Source: Pseudomonadota bacterium (GTDB lineage Bacteria; Pseudomonadota; Gammaproteobacteria; Burkholderiales; SG8-39). Taken from it: DNA of 64,000 bases. The translations under genes and the position numbers were made by a program. Within the stretch, counting starts at the first letter, position 1, and every line of letters starts with the position of its first letter. The DNA lies in the NCBI GenBank assembly GCA_947455195.1, contig CANGMI010000007.1, positions 1 to 64,000 on the forward strand, read 5' to 3'. Under the pieces are notes generated by a model. The model searched no databases. It was not told the DNA's origin and was given only the letters and a program-made list of their open reading frames with translations. Shown piece by piece: positions 36,084 to 44,186 of this stretch.

Positions 36084-37027
36084 GAACGGCCTTTTCGCGT
36101 GCCCTGATCGACCTCGCCCGGGCAGACCCGAGCGTCCTCCTGCTCACGGGTGATCACGGGTATGCGCTCTTTGATGAATACCGTCGCTGTGTCCCCGGCC
36201 AGTACGTGAATGCCGGTGTCGCCGAGCAGAACATGGTGAGCATGGCGGCCGGGCTTGCCCGCGTCGGATTCCGCCCCTTCGTCTACGCCCTGGCCGCGTT
36301 CGTGCCGGTACGCACCGTCGAGCAGATCAAGCTCGACATCACCCACGACTCCCTGCCGGTAGTGCTCGTGGGTGATGGCGCAGGGCTTGTGTACAGCCAC
36401 CTGGGCCCGAGCCATCAGTCAGCCGAGGATGTCGCCTGCACCCGGGCGCTGCCCGGTCTCACGATACTCTCCCCGGCCGATCGTTTCGAGATGAGTGCCT
36501 GCATGGCGCATGCCGGTACAACCCGGGGGCCTGTCTACCTGCGCATGGGCAAGGCCGACCGGGGTGACGTGCATCCGGGCGCCATCGGACCCCTGCACGC
36601 GGGTCACCTGCTGCGCGTTCGGGAGGGGCGGGCCGATCGGCCAGGCCTTGTTGCCACCGGGTCGATGGTGACCACGGCGCTGGGCGTCGCAGGCGTGCTC
36701 GATCTCTCGGCCTGGAGTGCTCCGGTCCTGAAACCGCTGTCGGTAGCCGATGTGTGCGCTGCGGCGAGCGCTTCCACGGGGCTGGTGACGCTCGAGGAGC
36801 ATTCGGTGCTCGGCGGCCTGGGAGCGGCTGTTGCCGAGATGACCGCCGAGCATCAGCCCACACGAGTGTTGCGCATTGGCGTCCCCGACCGGTTCTCCCG
36901 TCGTTGTGGATCGCACGAGTATCTGTTGCGCGAGCACGGGCTCGACGCCGATACGGTCTGCAGCCGGGTTGCGGCATTCATGGCGCTCACGAAACGCGCG
37001 GACCCTATCCGACCGCCTCTGCCCTGA
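36080..37027 (+). CDS. transketolase C-terminal subunit (split transketolase)
   Basis: 315 residues. It carries the pyrimidine-binding half, including YVNAGVAEQNMVSMAAGLAR with the catalytic glutamate of ThDP activation, then PVVLVGDGAGLVYSHLGPSHQSAED and the C-terminal transketolase_C domain (TGLVTLEEHSVLGGLGAAVAE). Together with 35208-36083 it forms one heterotetrameric enzyme. The setting inside a CDP-3,6-dideoxysugar operon suggests it adds a glycolaldehyde or acyl unit to a keto-sugar, as proposed for the AviB1/AviB2 pair in avilamycin (known family example; application here is inference). Confidence 0.92.
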   Translation: MRTAFSRALIDLARADPSVLLLTGDHGYALFDEYRRCVPGQYVNAGVAEQNMVSMAAGLARVGFRPFVYALAAFVPVRTVEQIKLDITHDSLPVVLVGDGAGLVYSHLGPSHQSAEDVACTRALPGLTILSPADRFEMSACMAHAGTTRGPVYLRMGKADRGDVHPGAIGPLHAGHLLRVREGRADRPGLVATGSMVTTALGVAGVLDLSAWSAPVLKPLSVADVCAAASASTGLVTLEEHSVLGGLGAAVAEMTAEHQPTRVLRIGVPDRFSRRCGSHEYLLREHGLDADTVCSRVAAFMALTKRADPIRPPLP

Positions 37028-37033
37028 GTCCGG

Positions 37034-37050
37034 GGTTCCAGGCTGGAACC
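37034..37050 (+). repeat. inverted repeat just after the transketolase stop
   Basis: GGTTCCAG-G-CTGGAACC, an almost perfect 8-bp dyad 7 bases after TGA 37025-37027. The centre is short, so the RNA stem would be 6-7 pairs. No U-run follows, so it may be a protein-binding palindrome or an mRNA 3' stabiliser rather than an intrinsic terminator. Confidence 0.4.
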
Positions 37051-37243
37051 AGGGGCGCGATCTTTCGGGCACCGCACGGTAAAGGGGGGGCTGAGGCGCC
37101 CGATTTCGCCATATGTCGCAATCGAGGCGACAATGCCGGCTGCGTGCGTATTGCTGCCCGTGTCCCGGGGCCGTTTTCCCGCGCTGGCATCAACCCTGCA
37201 TGAACGCCGCACGAAGTCTGTATCCACCCTCTACGAGCCCGCC

Positions 37244-39229
37244 ATGTCCGACCTGATCAAGGTGAGTGATGCCATCGCCGAGTTTCTGAAGCGAAAGGAG
37301 ATCCGGCATGTCTTCGGCATCATCGGTTCGGCCAACGCGCACATCTTCGACTCGATCCAGAATCTGGGTTACACCGAGATTGTCTGCGTGCATCACGAGC
37401 AGGCCGCCACCATGGCCATGCAGACCTACTACCGGGTGCATGGTCGCATGTCGGCAGCGCTGGTCACTGCTGGCGGAGCAAGCGCCAACGCCATTACCGG
37501 CGTGCTCAGTGCCTGGGCCGATTCGATTCCCGGCATGGTGATCTCGGGTCAGGAAAACACCCGATTCATCAACCGCATGCGACCGATGCGCATGTGGGGC
37601 ATTCAGGGCTATGACAGCGCCGGGATGGTGGCGGGCATTACCAAGTACGCAGCGCGCGTGATGGAGCCCTCGCAGGCCGTACTCGAACTCGAGCGCGCCC
37701 ACGCCATTGCGGCTGCCGGGCGCCCTGGCCCGGTGTGGGTCGATTTCCCCATGGATGTGCAGGGTAGTCGCGTGGCGACGGCTGATTGGGCTCGGTGGGA
37801 CCCGAGTTCGGTCGTCGATGACCGCCCGGCACCCTCCATCGTCCAGGTCGATGCGGTGGAGGCGCTCATCCGCGCCGCAACGCGCCCTGTCTTCTGGCTC
37901 GGGCATGGCATCCGGCTGGCTGGTGCCGTCGATGCCATCGAACCGCTCCTCGAGTGCTGCCCGCTGCCGACGCTCCTCTCCTGGGCGGGGCTCGACATGC
38001 TGCCCGCTGCCCATCCCCTCAACGCAGGCCGCGCCGGGGTCTACGGTGACCGTGCCGCCAACCTCATCGTGCAGAACGCCGACCTCGTGGTCGCCATCGG
38101 CAACCGCATGGCCATTCCCATGATCGGCTACGAGCATGCCGAATTTGCCCGTGGCGCCCGCATCGTTCAGGTCGACCTCGATCCGCTCGAACTCGACAAG
38201 GTGGCCGATATCGTCGACATCTCGATCGAGGCCGATGCCGGTCGATTCATGACGGCGCTCACCGAGCGGTTTCGCGCCCGGCCACTCGACACCCGGCGCG
38301 CGGCATCCGGTGCCGATGGTGCGGGCAGCGTCGGCATCACCGGCAGTGTCGGTGGGGCTGCGCAGGCCTCGTCTCCCGTAGTTGCCACGGACCCGGTGCT
38401 GGCGCACGCCGCGAAGCGCACCCTCGCCGCTGCCCGGCCCTCGTCGCCCGTCGTCGACATCGCCACCTGGACCGCAACCTGTACGGCCTGGCGCGAGCGT
38501 TATCCGCTGGTGGGCCGCGAGCATGCCGATGCGCCCGGCTTCATCAATTCCTACCGCTTCATCGACCGGCTGTGCAATCACCTCAAGCCCGATCAGGTCG
38601 TGGTGACCGACATGGGTACGGCGCTCCTGTCGGGGCACGAGGCCATGCGCCTTGCCCCGGGCCAGCGCATGATGACCTCCACCGGACTGGGCGAGATGGG
38701 TTACGGGCTGCCTGCGGCCATCGGCGTGTCCTTTGCCCGCGATCGCGGTGAAGTGCTCTGCCTCAACTGCGATGGCGGCATGATGATGAACCTGCAGGAA
38801 CTGCAGACCATCGCCCACCACCGGCTGCCTGTGAAGCTCATCATCTTCAACAACGATGGCTATCTGATGATCAAGCACACGCAGAAGAATCTCTTCAGCG
38901 GGCGCTATACCGGCGTGAATGCGAGCTCGGGCGTGACCTGCCCCGACTTTGGCAAGATTGCGACCGCCTTCGAGATTCCGTACTGTTCGATCCGTTCGTG
39001 GGAGGATTTCGATGCGTCGATCGGCGCTCTGCAGGCAGCGAGCGGCCCGATGATCTGCGATGTCTTCATGGATCCCGAGCAGTTCTTCCACCCCAAGCTC
39101 TCGGTGGCGGTCGATCGCAGCGGGCGTCTGGTGTCGCCCCCGCTCGAGGATCTTTCGCCGCTTCTTCCGCGGGATGAACTGCGCGAGAACATGATCATCG
39201 ATCTGCACCCGAAGTCGGTCGGGTTGTAG
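37244..39229 (+). CDS. acetolactate synthase-like ThDP enzyme, YerE-like candidate
   Basis: 661 residues from ATG 37244; the frame is open to 37133. N-terminal Pyr domain has the glutamate in HHEQAATMAMQTYYR, then TAGGASANAITGVLSAW. The PP domain contains NCDGGMMMNLQELQTI and FNNDGYLMIKHTQKN, the ThDP/Mg site. It is larger than normal acetolactate synthase because of an A/G/S-rich insert of about 50 residues (about 345-395). In Yersinia, YerE (an IlvB homologue) adds acetyl from pyruvate to C4 of CDP-4-keto-3,6-dideoxyglucose. With rfbFGH upstream, the same job here is a reasonable hypothesis. It shares its PP-domain style (DGYL-x-IK-x-TQ) with the enzyme at 23550. Confidence 0.82.
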   Translation: MSDLIKVSDAIAEFLKRKEIRHVFGIIGSANAHIFDSIQNLGYTEIVCVHHEQAATMAMQTYYRVHGRMSAALVTAGGASANAITGVLSAWADSIPGMVISGQENTRFINRMRPMRMWGIQGYDSAGMVAGITKYAARVMEPSQAVLELERAHAIAAAGRPGPVWVDFPMDVQGSRVATADWARWDPSSVVDDRPAPSIVQVDAVEALIRAATRPVFWLGHGIRLAGAVDAIEPLLECCPLPTLLSWAGLDMLPAAHPLNAGRAGVYGDRAANLIVQNADLVVAIGNRMAIPMIGYEHAEFARGARIVQVDLDPLELDKVADIVDISIEADAGRFMTALTERFRARPLDTRRAASGADGAGSVGITGSVGGAAQASSPVVATDPVLAHAAKRTLAAARPSSPVVDIATWTATCTAWRERYPLVGREHADAPGFINSYRFIDRLCNHLKPDQVVVTDMGTALLSGHEAMRLAPGQRMMTSTGLGEMGYGLPAAIGVSFARDRGEVLCLNCDGGMMMNLQELQTIAHHRLPVKLIIFNNDGYLMIKHTQKNLFSGRYTGVNASSGVTCPDFGKIATAFEIPYCSIRSWEDFDASIGALQAASGPMICDVFMDPEQFFHPKLSVAVDRSGRLVSPPLEDLSPLLPRDELRENMIIDLHPKSVGL

Positions 39230-39290
39230 CCTGACTGAATCGCGCCCCCGTGCCGCATGACATCGGCCCCTGCATGAATCGCGGTGCGTC

Positions 39291-40544
39291 GTGACATCGG
39301 GCCTTGCCCTGCTGGGATTCAGGGTTGCCGCGATGGGCCTTGCGCTTGCGCTCAGCGTCATTCTGATCAGGGCCTTGCCGCTGGAGGAACTGGGCAGCTT
39401 CTACGCCATCTCGACGCTGGCCTACTTTGGCAATGCGCTCTTTCTGGTCGGGGCCGACTTTGCCTTGCAGCGCAGGCTGCGTGACCTGTCGACGCGGCAT
39501 CGCCTCGATCGGCGCGCACTCGCACGGTACATGGGGCGTGCGCTGGTCCCGGGCATGGTGGCATCCTCGGTGCTCGCCGTGCTCGTAGCCCGATTCGGAC
39601 CACCCGTGCTGTCCATCGCGTCCACGCCATTTGCGTCCCTCGCGGTAATCGCGATCCTGTGTTCGCTCATCGCGGCCGCAACCTTCATCGTGGGCGTGCT
39701 GCGCAATCTGCTCCAGATTGCCGGAGAGGCGCATCGGGTCGGCGTGTCTCTGGTGCTGGAAGCGGGTCTGCGTCTTCTCGCGTGCGCTCTGGCCCTCACC
39801 CTTGCCGGGCCGACCGCCTGGGCGATGCTCGCTGCGCATCTCGTCGCCTCGCTGGTGCTCATCGCGCCGCTGGCCGTGCAGGTGGTGCAAAGCACGCAGT
39901 CCGAGGACGATCCGGCGCTTGCCCGTCTGGTGCCCGGCGACGTACGCCAGACGCTTGTGCCGGTCGGGGTCGGTGGGGTACTCAACTGGCTGCAGTTGCA
40001 GGGCTATCGGCCGCTCGTGGGGCAGGTGTACGACAACAGCGCGCTGGTGGGCGCAGTCTCCTTTCTGACTGCCCTCGGAGGCACGGTGACCCTGGCCGTG
40101 CTGGGTGTTGCGGGGCAGATGGCCACACCCCGGCAGTTCAGTTCGGGCGGAGCCTCATCCTGGAGGTTCGTTCGCCTTGCAACTGGCCTCACCCTCGTGC
40201 TGACGGTACTGGCCTGGCCCTGTGCAACCATTTTTCTTCATCTGCTGGGCAAGGACGAACTCATCGGCCTTGAGTACCTCGTGTGTGCAGGTGTTCTCGT
40301 GGATGGTGGAAACTTCATCCTCGGTGTTCTCGGAAACCATGTGAGCCTTGCCGGGAAGACGTTCATGCCTGCCATGTGGGCTGGCATGGCCGGTTTTCTT
40401 GCAGTGGCTATCCTGCTGCTGGGGGCGGGGGAGGCCGGTTCGCTCGGCCCGGCCTCACTGGGTCTGTCACTGGTGGTCGGGCAGGCACTTGCACTGGTCG
40501 TGATGACCGGGTTTGCCCTTCGGTATCGCGTCGACAAGCACTGA
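39291..40544 (+). CDS. Wzx-like oligosaccharide flippase (second copy)
   Basis: 417 residues from GTG 39291. About twelve membrane spans with the MOP-family N-terminal pattern FRVAAMGLALALSVILIRALPLEELGSFYAIST (first two helices with the conserved L-P-x-E-x-x-G-x-F/Y). It should move the lipid-linked repeat unit made by the region-G/H enzymes. It is distinct from the flippase at 3102-4346, so two different repeat units may be exported. It lies 61 bp after the ThDP enzyme. Confidence 0.8.
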   Translation: MTSGLALLGFRVAAMGLALALSVILIRALPLEELGSFYAISTLAYFGNALFLVGADFALQRRLRDLSTRHRLDRRALARYMGRALVPGMVASSVLAVLVARFGPPVLSIASTPFASLAVIAILCSLIAAATFIVGVLRNLLQIAGEAHRVGVSLVLEAGLRLLACALALTLAGPTAWAMLAAHLVASLVLIAPLAVQVVQSTQSEDDPALARLVPGDVRQTLVPVGVGGVLNWLQLQGYRPLVGQVYDNSALVGAVSFLTALGGTVTLAVLGVAGQMATPRQFSSGGASSWRFVRLATGLTLVLTVLAWPCATIFLHLLGKDELIGLEYLVCAGVLVDGGNFILGVLGNHVSLAGKTFMPAMWAGMAGFLAVAILLLGAGEAGSLGPASLGLSLVVGQALALVVMTGFALRYRVDKH

Positions 40545-40560
40545 TGGGAGAGCCTCTGCC

Positions 40561-41448
40561 ATGAGCGGTGACACGGGTAGCGACAACATCACCATTTGCA
40601 TCTTTGCCTTCAATGAGGCGCATCGCATCGAGCGGTGCCTCGCCAATTTCCGTCGCTACCGTCATGTGCTCGTGCTCGACAACTTCAGCACCGATGAAAC
40701 CCGACAGGTCGTGGAGCGTGCCGGGGTTCGTTGTGTGACGCTGCGAAACCCGGGGGGGTTCGTCGAGACCCCCGAGGTGATGGACCCGCTGTTCGAACTG
40801 GTTTCGACCGATTACCTGCTGTTGGCCTCGGTGAGCGAGTTCGTGCCGCTGCCACTGATGCGCCGCTATGACGCCGTTGCGGATGCTTGCAGTCACGACG
40901 TGGTACGGGTCTATCGGGTGAGCATCACGGCCGGGTTGCCGATTCCGATCGTCGGTAATCCACGTCCCTGGAACAGGGGGTTCCTGCGGTTCTTTCGCAA
41001 GGGCAGCGTGAGTTTCATCGGCAATCGGGTTCATGATCAGGGCAGGATCGTGGTCGATGCAGCCCGCGTGCTGAATCTGGTGACGGACCCCGAGGCGCGT
41101 TTCTACCAGTTCCGTGATTACGACGCATCGCATGCCGAGCTGGCCCACTGCCGCTACAACGACACCCTCGCCCGCCAACGGTACGAGGACGGTCAGCGGT
41201 TCTCGTGGGGGCGAGCCATCGCCTGCTCGGTATGGGAATTCGTGAAGTCCTGGCTGCTTTTCGGATCGTTCCGACATGGCATGCCAGGCTTCATCCACAG
41301 CTATTACCGCGGTCAGATGGAGTTCACCCTCTGGCTGCGTGTCTGGGAATGGCAGCATGGATTGCGCCGTGCCGAGGTGATCGCGCGAAATGACGCGGTG
41401 CGACGGCGCCTTGAATCGAGCCTTTCCGATCAGCGGGGCGAATCCTGA
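40561..41448 (+). CDS. GT2-like glycosyltransferase (WaaE-type)
   Basis: 295 residues from ATG 40561. The N-terminus ITICIFAFNEAHRIERCLANF and VLVLDNFSTDETRQVVERAG is the GT2 nucleotide-sugar fold. The canonical DxD is replaced by a hydrophobic strand (YLLLASVSEFVP), so metal binding would be atypical. After this comes FRKGSVSFIGNRVHDQGRIV, as in WaaE/KdtX-type transferases (R-x-G-x-H-x). The C-terminal half contains aromatic helices that may touch the membrane (VWEFVKSWLLFGSF). It overlaps the end of the convergent FkbM gene by 19 bp. Confidence 0.72.
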   Translation: MSGDTGSDNITICIFAFNEAHRIERCLANFRRYRHVLVLDNFSTDETRQVVERAGVRCVTLRNPGGFVETPEVMDPLFELVSTDYLLLASVSEFVPLPLMRRYDAVADACSHDVVRVYRVSITAGLPIPIVGNPRPWNRGFLRFFRKGSVSFIGNRVHDQGRIVVDAARVLNLVTDPEARFYQFRDYDASHAELAHCRYNDTLARQRYEDGQRFSWGRAIACSVWEFVKSWLLFGSFRHGMPGFIHSYYRGQMEFTLWLRVWEWQHGLRRAEVIARNDAVRRRLESSLSDQRGES

Positions 41449-42188
41449 CCGTCCGCGGTGGACCTGGCGGGTTCTTCCGGCCGCACGAAGAGTGCATCGA
41501 ACTGCAGCAACTGACCCGTGCCTGGGTCTGTATAAACCGGGCTGAGTGACCAGAGCGTGAAGCCCGCATCGCGAAAGAAGTCGAAGAAGGCGGGGTACAG
41601 GCGCTGCGAGTCGTAGAGCGGAACAATGCTCAGTTCGATCTCGACGGCGGCGATACGAGAGAGACTTCGGACCGCCCCCGCGAGGACCTCGTGTTCGTAA
41701 CCCTGGGTGTCGATCTTGAGCAGACATCGATCATCCTGCGCCACGTAGTCGTTGAAGACGGCATCGAGTGTCGTGATGGGGGTTTGCCGCGTCCCGACGT
41801 AGGCCGAGTCGGGCGCTGCAGCCTCGTGGGCCGGAAGCATCGCAAGCAGCGATGAACTCTCGGAGTTGCCCGCCTCGTGGATGTCGGTGTTGCCCGTGAA
41901 GGCGCCCAGTGCACACCGCTCATGCACGAGCCAGCGTTCATCGCGGCGCGCGTTCTGGCGTAGCGCCAGGTATGCCGAGGGCAGCGGCTCGAAGGAAACG
42001 ATGCGGTTGCGATAGCCGTCTTCGCGCAATCGCCGGGCATACTGTCCGGTGTTGGCGCCGACATCGAGCACCACGTCGATCGACAGGGCCACCGGCGCGA
42101 TCGGTGCGTTCGAGCGCTTGGTGACGTCATAGCCGAGCGTGCGGATGCCTTTGAGGATGCGGCGCTTCAAGGGATCGAGCAGAGCCAT
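41430..42188 (-). CDS. FkbM-family SAM-dependent methyltransferase
   Basis: 252 residues from ATG 42188 with an AAGGA ribosome site. The SAM motif is VVLDVGANTGQYARRLRED (about 39-57), followed by IVSFEPLPSAYLALRQNA, and the family signature PITTLDAVFNDY plus LLKIDTQGYEHEVLAGA. FkbM enzymes O-methylate sugars or polyketides; in glycan loci they often cap or decorate a residue. It stands alone on the minus strand, with its 3' end overlapping the convergent glycosyltransferase. Confidence 0.92.
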   Translation of the reverse strand: MALLDPLKRRILKGIRTLGYDVTKRSNAPIAPVALSIDVVLDVGANTGQYARRLREDGYRNRIVSFEPLPSAYLALRQNARRDERWLVHERCALGAFTGNTDIHEAGNSESSSLLAMLPAHEAAAPDSAYVGTRQTPITTLDAVFNDYVAQDDRCLLKIDTQGYEHEVLAGAVRSLSRIAAVEIELSIVPLYDSQRLYPAFFDFFRDAGFTLWSLSPVYTDPGTGQLLQFDALFVRPEEPARSTADGQDSPR

Positions 42189-42385
42189 CCTGTATCCTTT
42201 CGCTTCGTGGGCGCACATGACCGGGGGCGTACCGGTCTGCATTCAGGCGACGACCGATCACGGGTTCTTTCGGTTGCGCTTCATGCGCTGCCGATTGTCG
42301 GCGAGTCGCCCGGTGCCTGCAAACCCCACCGAGTGGCCGCGTCGCGTGTACTCACGCTTTTGCCGCGGCTAGCCTGGAGTTGATC

Positions 42386-43174
42386 GTGTCGATGCAAGCG
42401 TCCAACCCGCTCGAATCTGCGCCGCCCACCCTTCGGTCGGGCCGGGTATCGGTTTCCATCGTCAGCCACGGCCAGCGCGACATGGTGTCGTGGCTCCTTG
42501 CTGACCTCCAGCGCGTCTGCTCGGGCGACATCGAAGTCATTGTCACGCTCAACATCCCCGAGGCCGATCCCGTGGTGACCGGCAGTGGGTCGCATCCGAT
42601 CCGGATCATCCGCAACCCGATCCCCAAGGGGTTTGGCGCCAACCACAATGCGGCTGTCGTGGAGGCAAGCGGGGAGTTCTACTGCGTGCTCAACCCGGAT
42701 GTTCGTTTGATCGATGATCCTTTTCCGGCGCTGGTCGCGCACCTGCGTGATGCGACTTCCCGGGTGGGTGTCATTGCACCTCGGGTCATCGACTCGGCAG
42801 GCCATGAGCAGGACACGTTGCGACGATTTCCCACCATCGGCTCACTCGTGCGCAAGGCGCTGACGCGCGAGCTGCGCGCCGATTACGCGGTGGGGGCGGG
42901 CAGCCTTCAGCGTCCCGACTGGGTGGCCGGCATGTTCATGCTGTTTCGAACCGATTTCTACCGGCGCTTCGGAGGCTTCGATGAGCGCTACTTCCTCTAC
43001 TACGAGGATGTCGATCTGTGCCTGCGGCTGCAGCGCAGCGGCCATGCGGTGCTGCACAGCCCCGAAGCCACCATCATTCATGACTCGCAGCGGGCAAGCT
43101 GGAAGAAGCCACGCTACGCGCTGATGCACGCGACGAGCATCCTTCGCTATCTGCTGCGTCGGCACTTCGTTTGA
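42386..43174 (+). CDS. GT2 glycosyltransferase, rhamnosyltransferase-like
   Basis: 262 residues from GTG 42386 (GGAG 6 bases upstream; ATG 42392 and TTG 42380 also possible). Motifs: VSVSIVSHGQRDMVSWLL, GFGANHNAAVVEASGEFYCVLNPDVRL (the N-P-D metal site), and GMFMLFRTDFYRRFGGFDERYFLYYEDVDLCLR, the WbbL/rhamnosyltransferase hallmark with ED. With the rmlBDAC genes nearby a dTDP-L-rhamnose donor is likely (inference). It is transcribed divergently from FkbM. Confidence 0.88.
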   Translation: MSMQASNPLESAPPTLRSGRVSVSIVSHGQRDMVSWLLADLQRVCSGDIEVIVTLNIPEADPVVTGSGSHPIRIIRNPIPKGFGANHNAAVVEASGEFYCVLNPDVRLIDDPFPALVAHLRDATSRVGVIAPRVIDSAGHEQDTLRRFPTIGSLVRKALTRELRADYAVGAGSLQRPDWVAGMFMLFRTDFYRRFGGFDERYFLYYEDVDLCLRLQRSGHAVLHSPEATIIHDSQRASWKKPRYALMHATSILRYLLRRHFV

Positions 43175-43207
43175 CCCCACCCGGGCGCCTTGCCCTGGGG
43201 CGTGCGG

Positions 43208-44179
43208 TCAGATGAGCAGCAGCATGCCGACCGTGCGACGCCACGACGAGAAGAAGAGTCGGTGTTGCAGGATCGAAAGGCGTTTTCTCACGGGGCCCTG
43301 ATCGGGCAGCGCGAGAAACGCTTCCAGTGCCTCGCGGTCGCGGGGCATCAGTTCGGGGCCGAACCGATCGAGAAAGGCCTGCGCTCGTGGCCGACACCCG
43401 GCGAGCACCGCATGCAGGCGACGACGACCACTGGCCGGGCTCGCCAGGGTACGCAGGATGAGCGCACCCGGTTCGCTGGTGGTGGTGGCTGCGTTCTCTC
43501 GCCGGCGCCAATCGATGGGGGTTTCGGGCATCGAGGCAATGCGCCCGAAGGCGGCCGCAACCAGCGCCATCCACCAGTCCTCGTTGTGAGACGCCCTCGG
43601 CACGGAACCGGCCCTGGCCACCAGCGCCCGGTTGATCATGGTCGTGCAGGCCCAGACGATGTTCTCCATACAGATGCGCGAGACGCGCCGGGCCCGTTCC
43701 GGGACGAGACCCTGAAATTGCCACAGCGAGGGCGCGATCAGTGCGAGATGCTCGTCGACCATTCGAAGGTCGGTGTGAACGAGACAGGGAGTGTCGGTGC
43801 CGGCTTGCGTCTCGAGGTGCGTCATGGCGCCGAGCGTGAGGGCAATCTTGTCGGACCGCCACAGGTCATCGGGGTTCGCGAACATGACGTGGCTGGCCGT
43901 GCTCTCGGCAAGGAGGCGCGAGAAGTTGCCTGCAATGCCCAGATTGCCCTGCCCGGAATCGGGCAGGATGGTCAACCGGGTGCCAAGGCGTACTTGCCAA
44001 TCTTCGAGCCGCGCTTGCGTGCCGTCCGACGAGCCGTCATCGCGCGCGATCAGGCGCCAGTGAGGGTAAGTCTGCGCAAGCATGGAGTGCATGAACGCAT
44101 CGACGTAGCGGGCTTCGTTGAAGGTGCCGAGCAGGACATCGACGCGCGGTGCCGACGTTCCGGACCCGTTTGCGCCCAT
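43208..44179 (-). CDS. GT2 glycosyltransferase, probable rhamnosyltransferase
   Basis: 323 residues from ATG 44179 (a GTG is directly before it at 44182). Motifs: VDVLLGTFNEARYVDAFMHSMLAQ, LIARDDGSSDGTQARLE and VMFANPDDLWRSDKI, containing the DxD-like PDD. This layout is typical of RgpF/WchA-adjacent rhamnosyltransferases. The open frame extends upstream to 44485 as antisense of rmlD. It is 7 bp downstream of rmlD on the same strand, so it probably belongs to the rhamnose operon and uses dTDP-rhamnose. Confidence 0.86.
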   Translation of the reverse strand: MGANGSGTSAPRVDVLLGTFNEARYVDAFMHSMLAQTYPHWRLIARDDGSSDGTQARLEDWQVRLGTRLTILPDSGQGNLGIAGNFSRLLAESTASHVMFANPDDLWRSDKIALTLGAMTHLETQAGTDTPCLVHTDLRMVDEHLALIAPSLWQFQGLVPERARRVSRICMENIVWACTTMINRALVARAGSVPRASHNEDWWMALVAAAFGRIASMPETPIDWRRRENAATTTSEPGALILRTLASPASGRRRLHAVLAGCRPRAQAFLDRFGPELMPRDREALEAFLALPDQGPVRKRLSILQHRLFFSSWRRTVGMLLLI

Positions 44180-44186
44180 CACGCGC

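Noticed and set aside
37034-37050. Inverted repeat as an intrinsic terminator
   Set aside because: No U-run follows and the central loop is too short; recorded only as an inverted repeat.
37190-39361. 723-codon minus-strand open frame
   Set aside because: Antisense to the second ThDP enzyme; no recognisable motif and no ribosome site.
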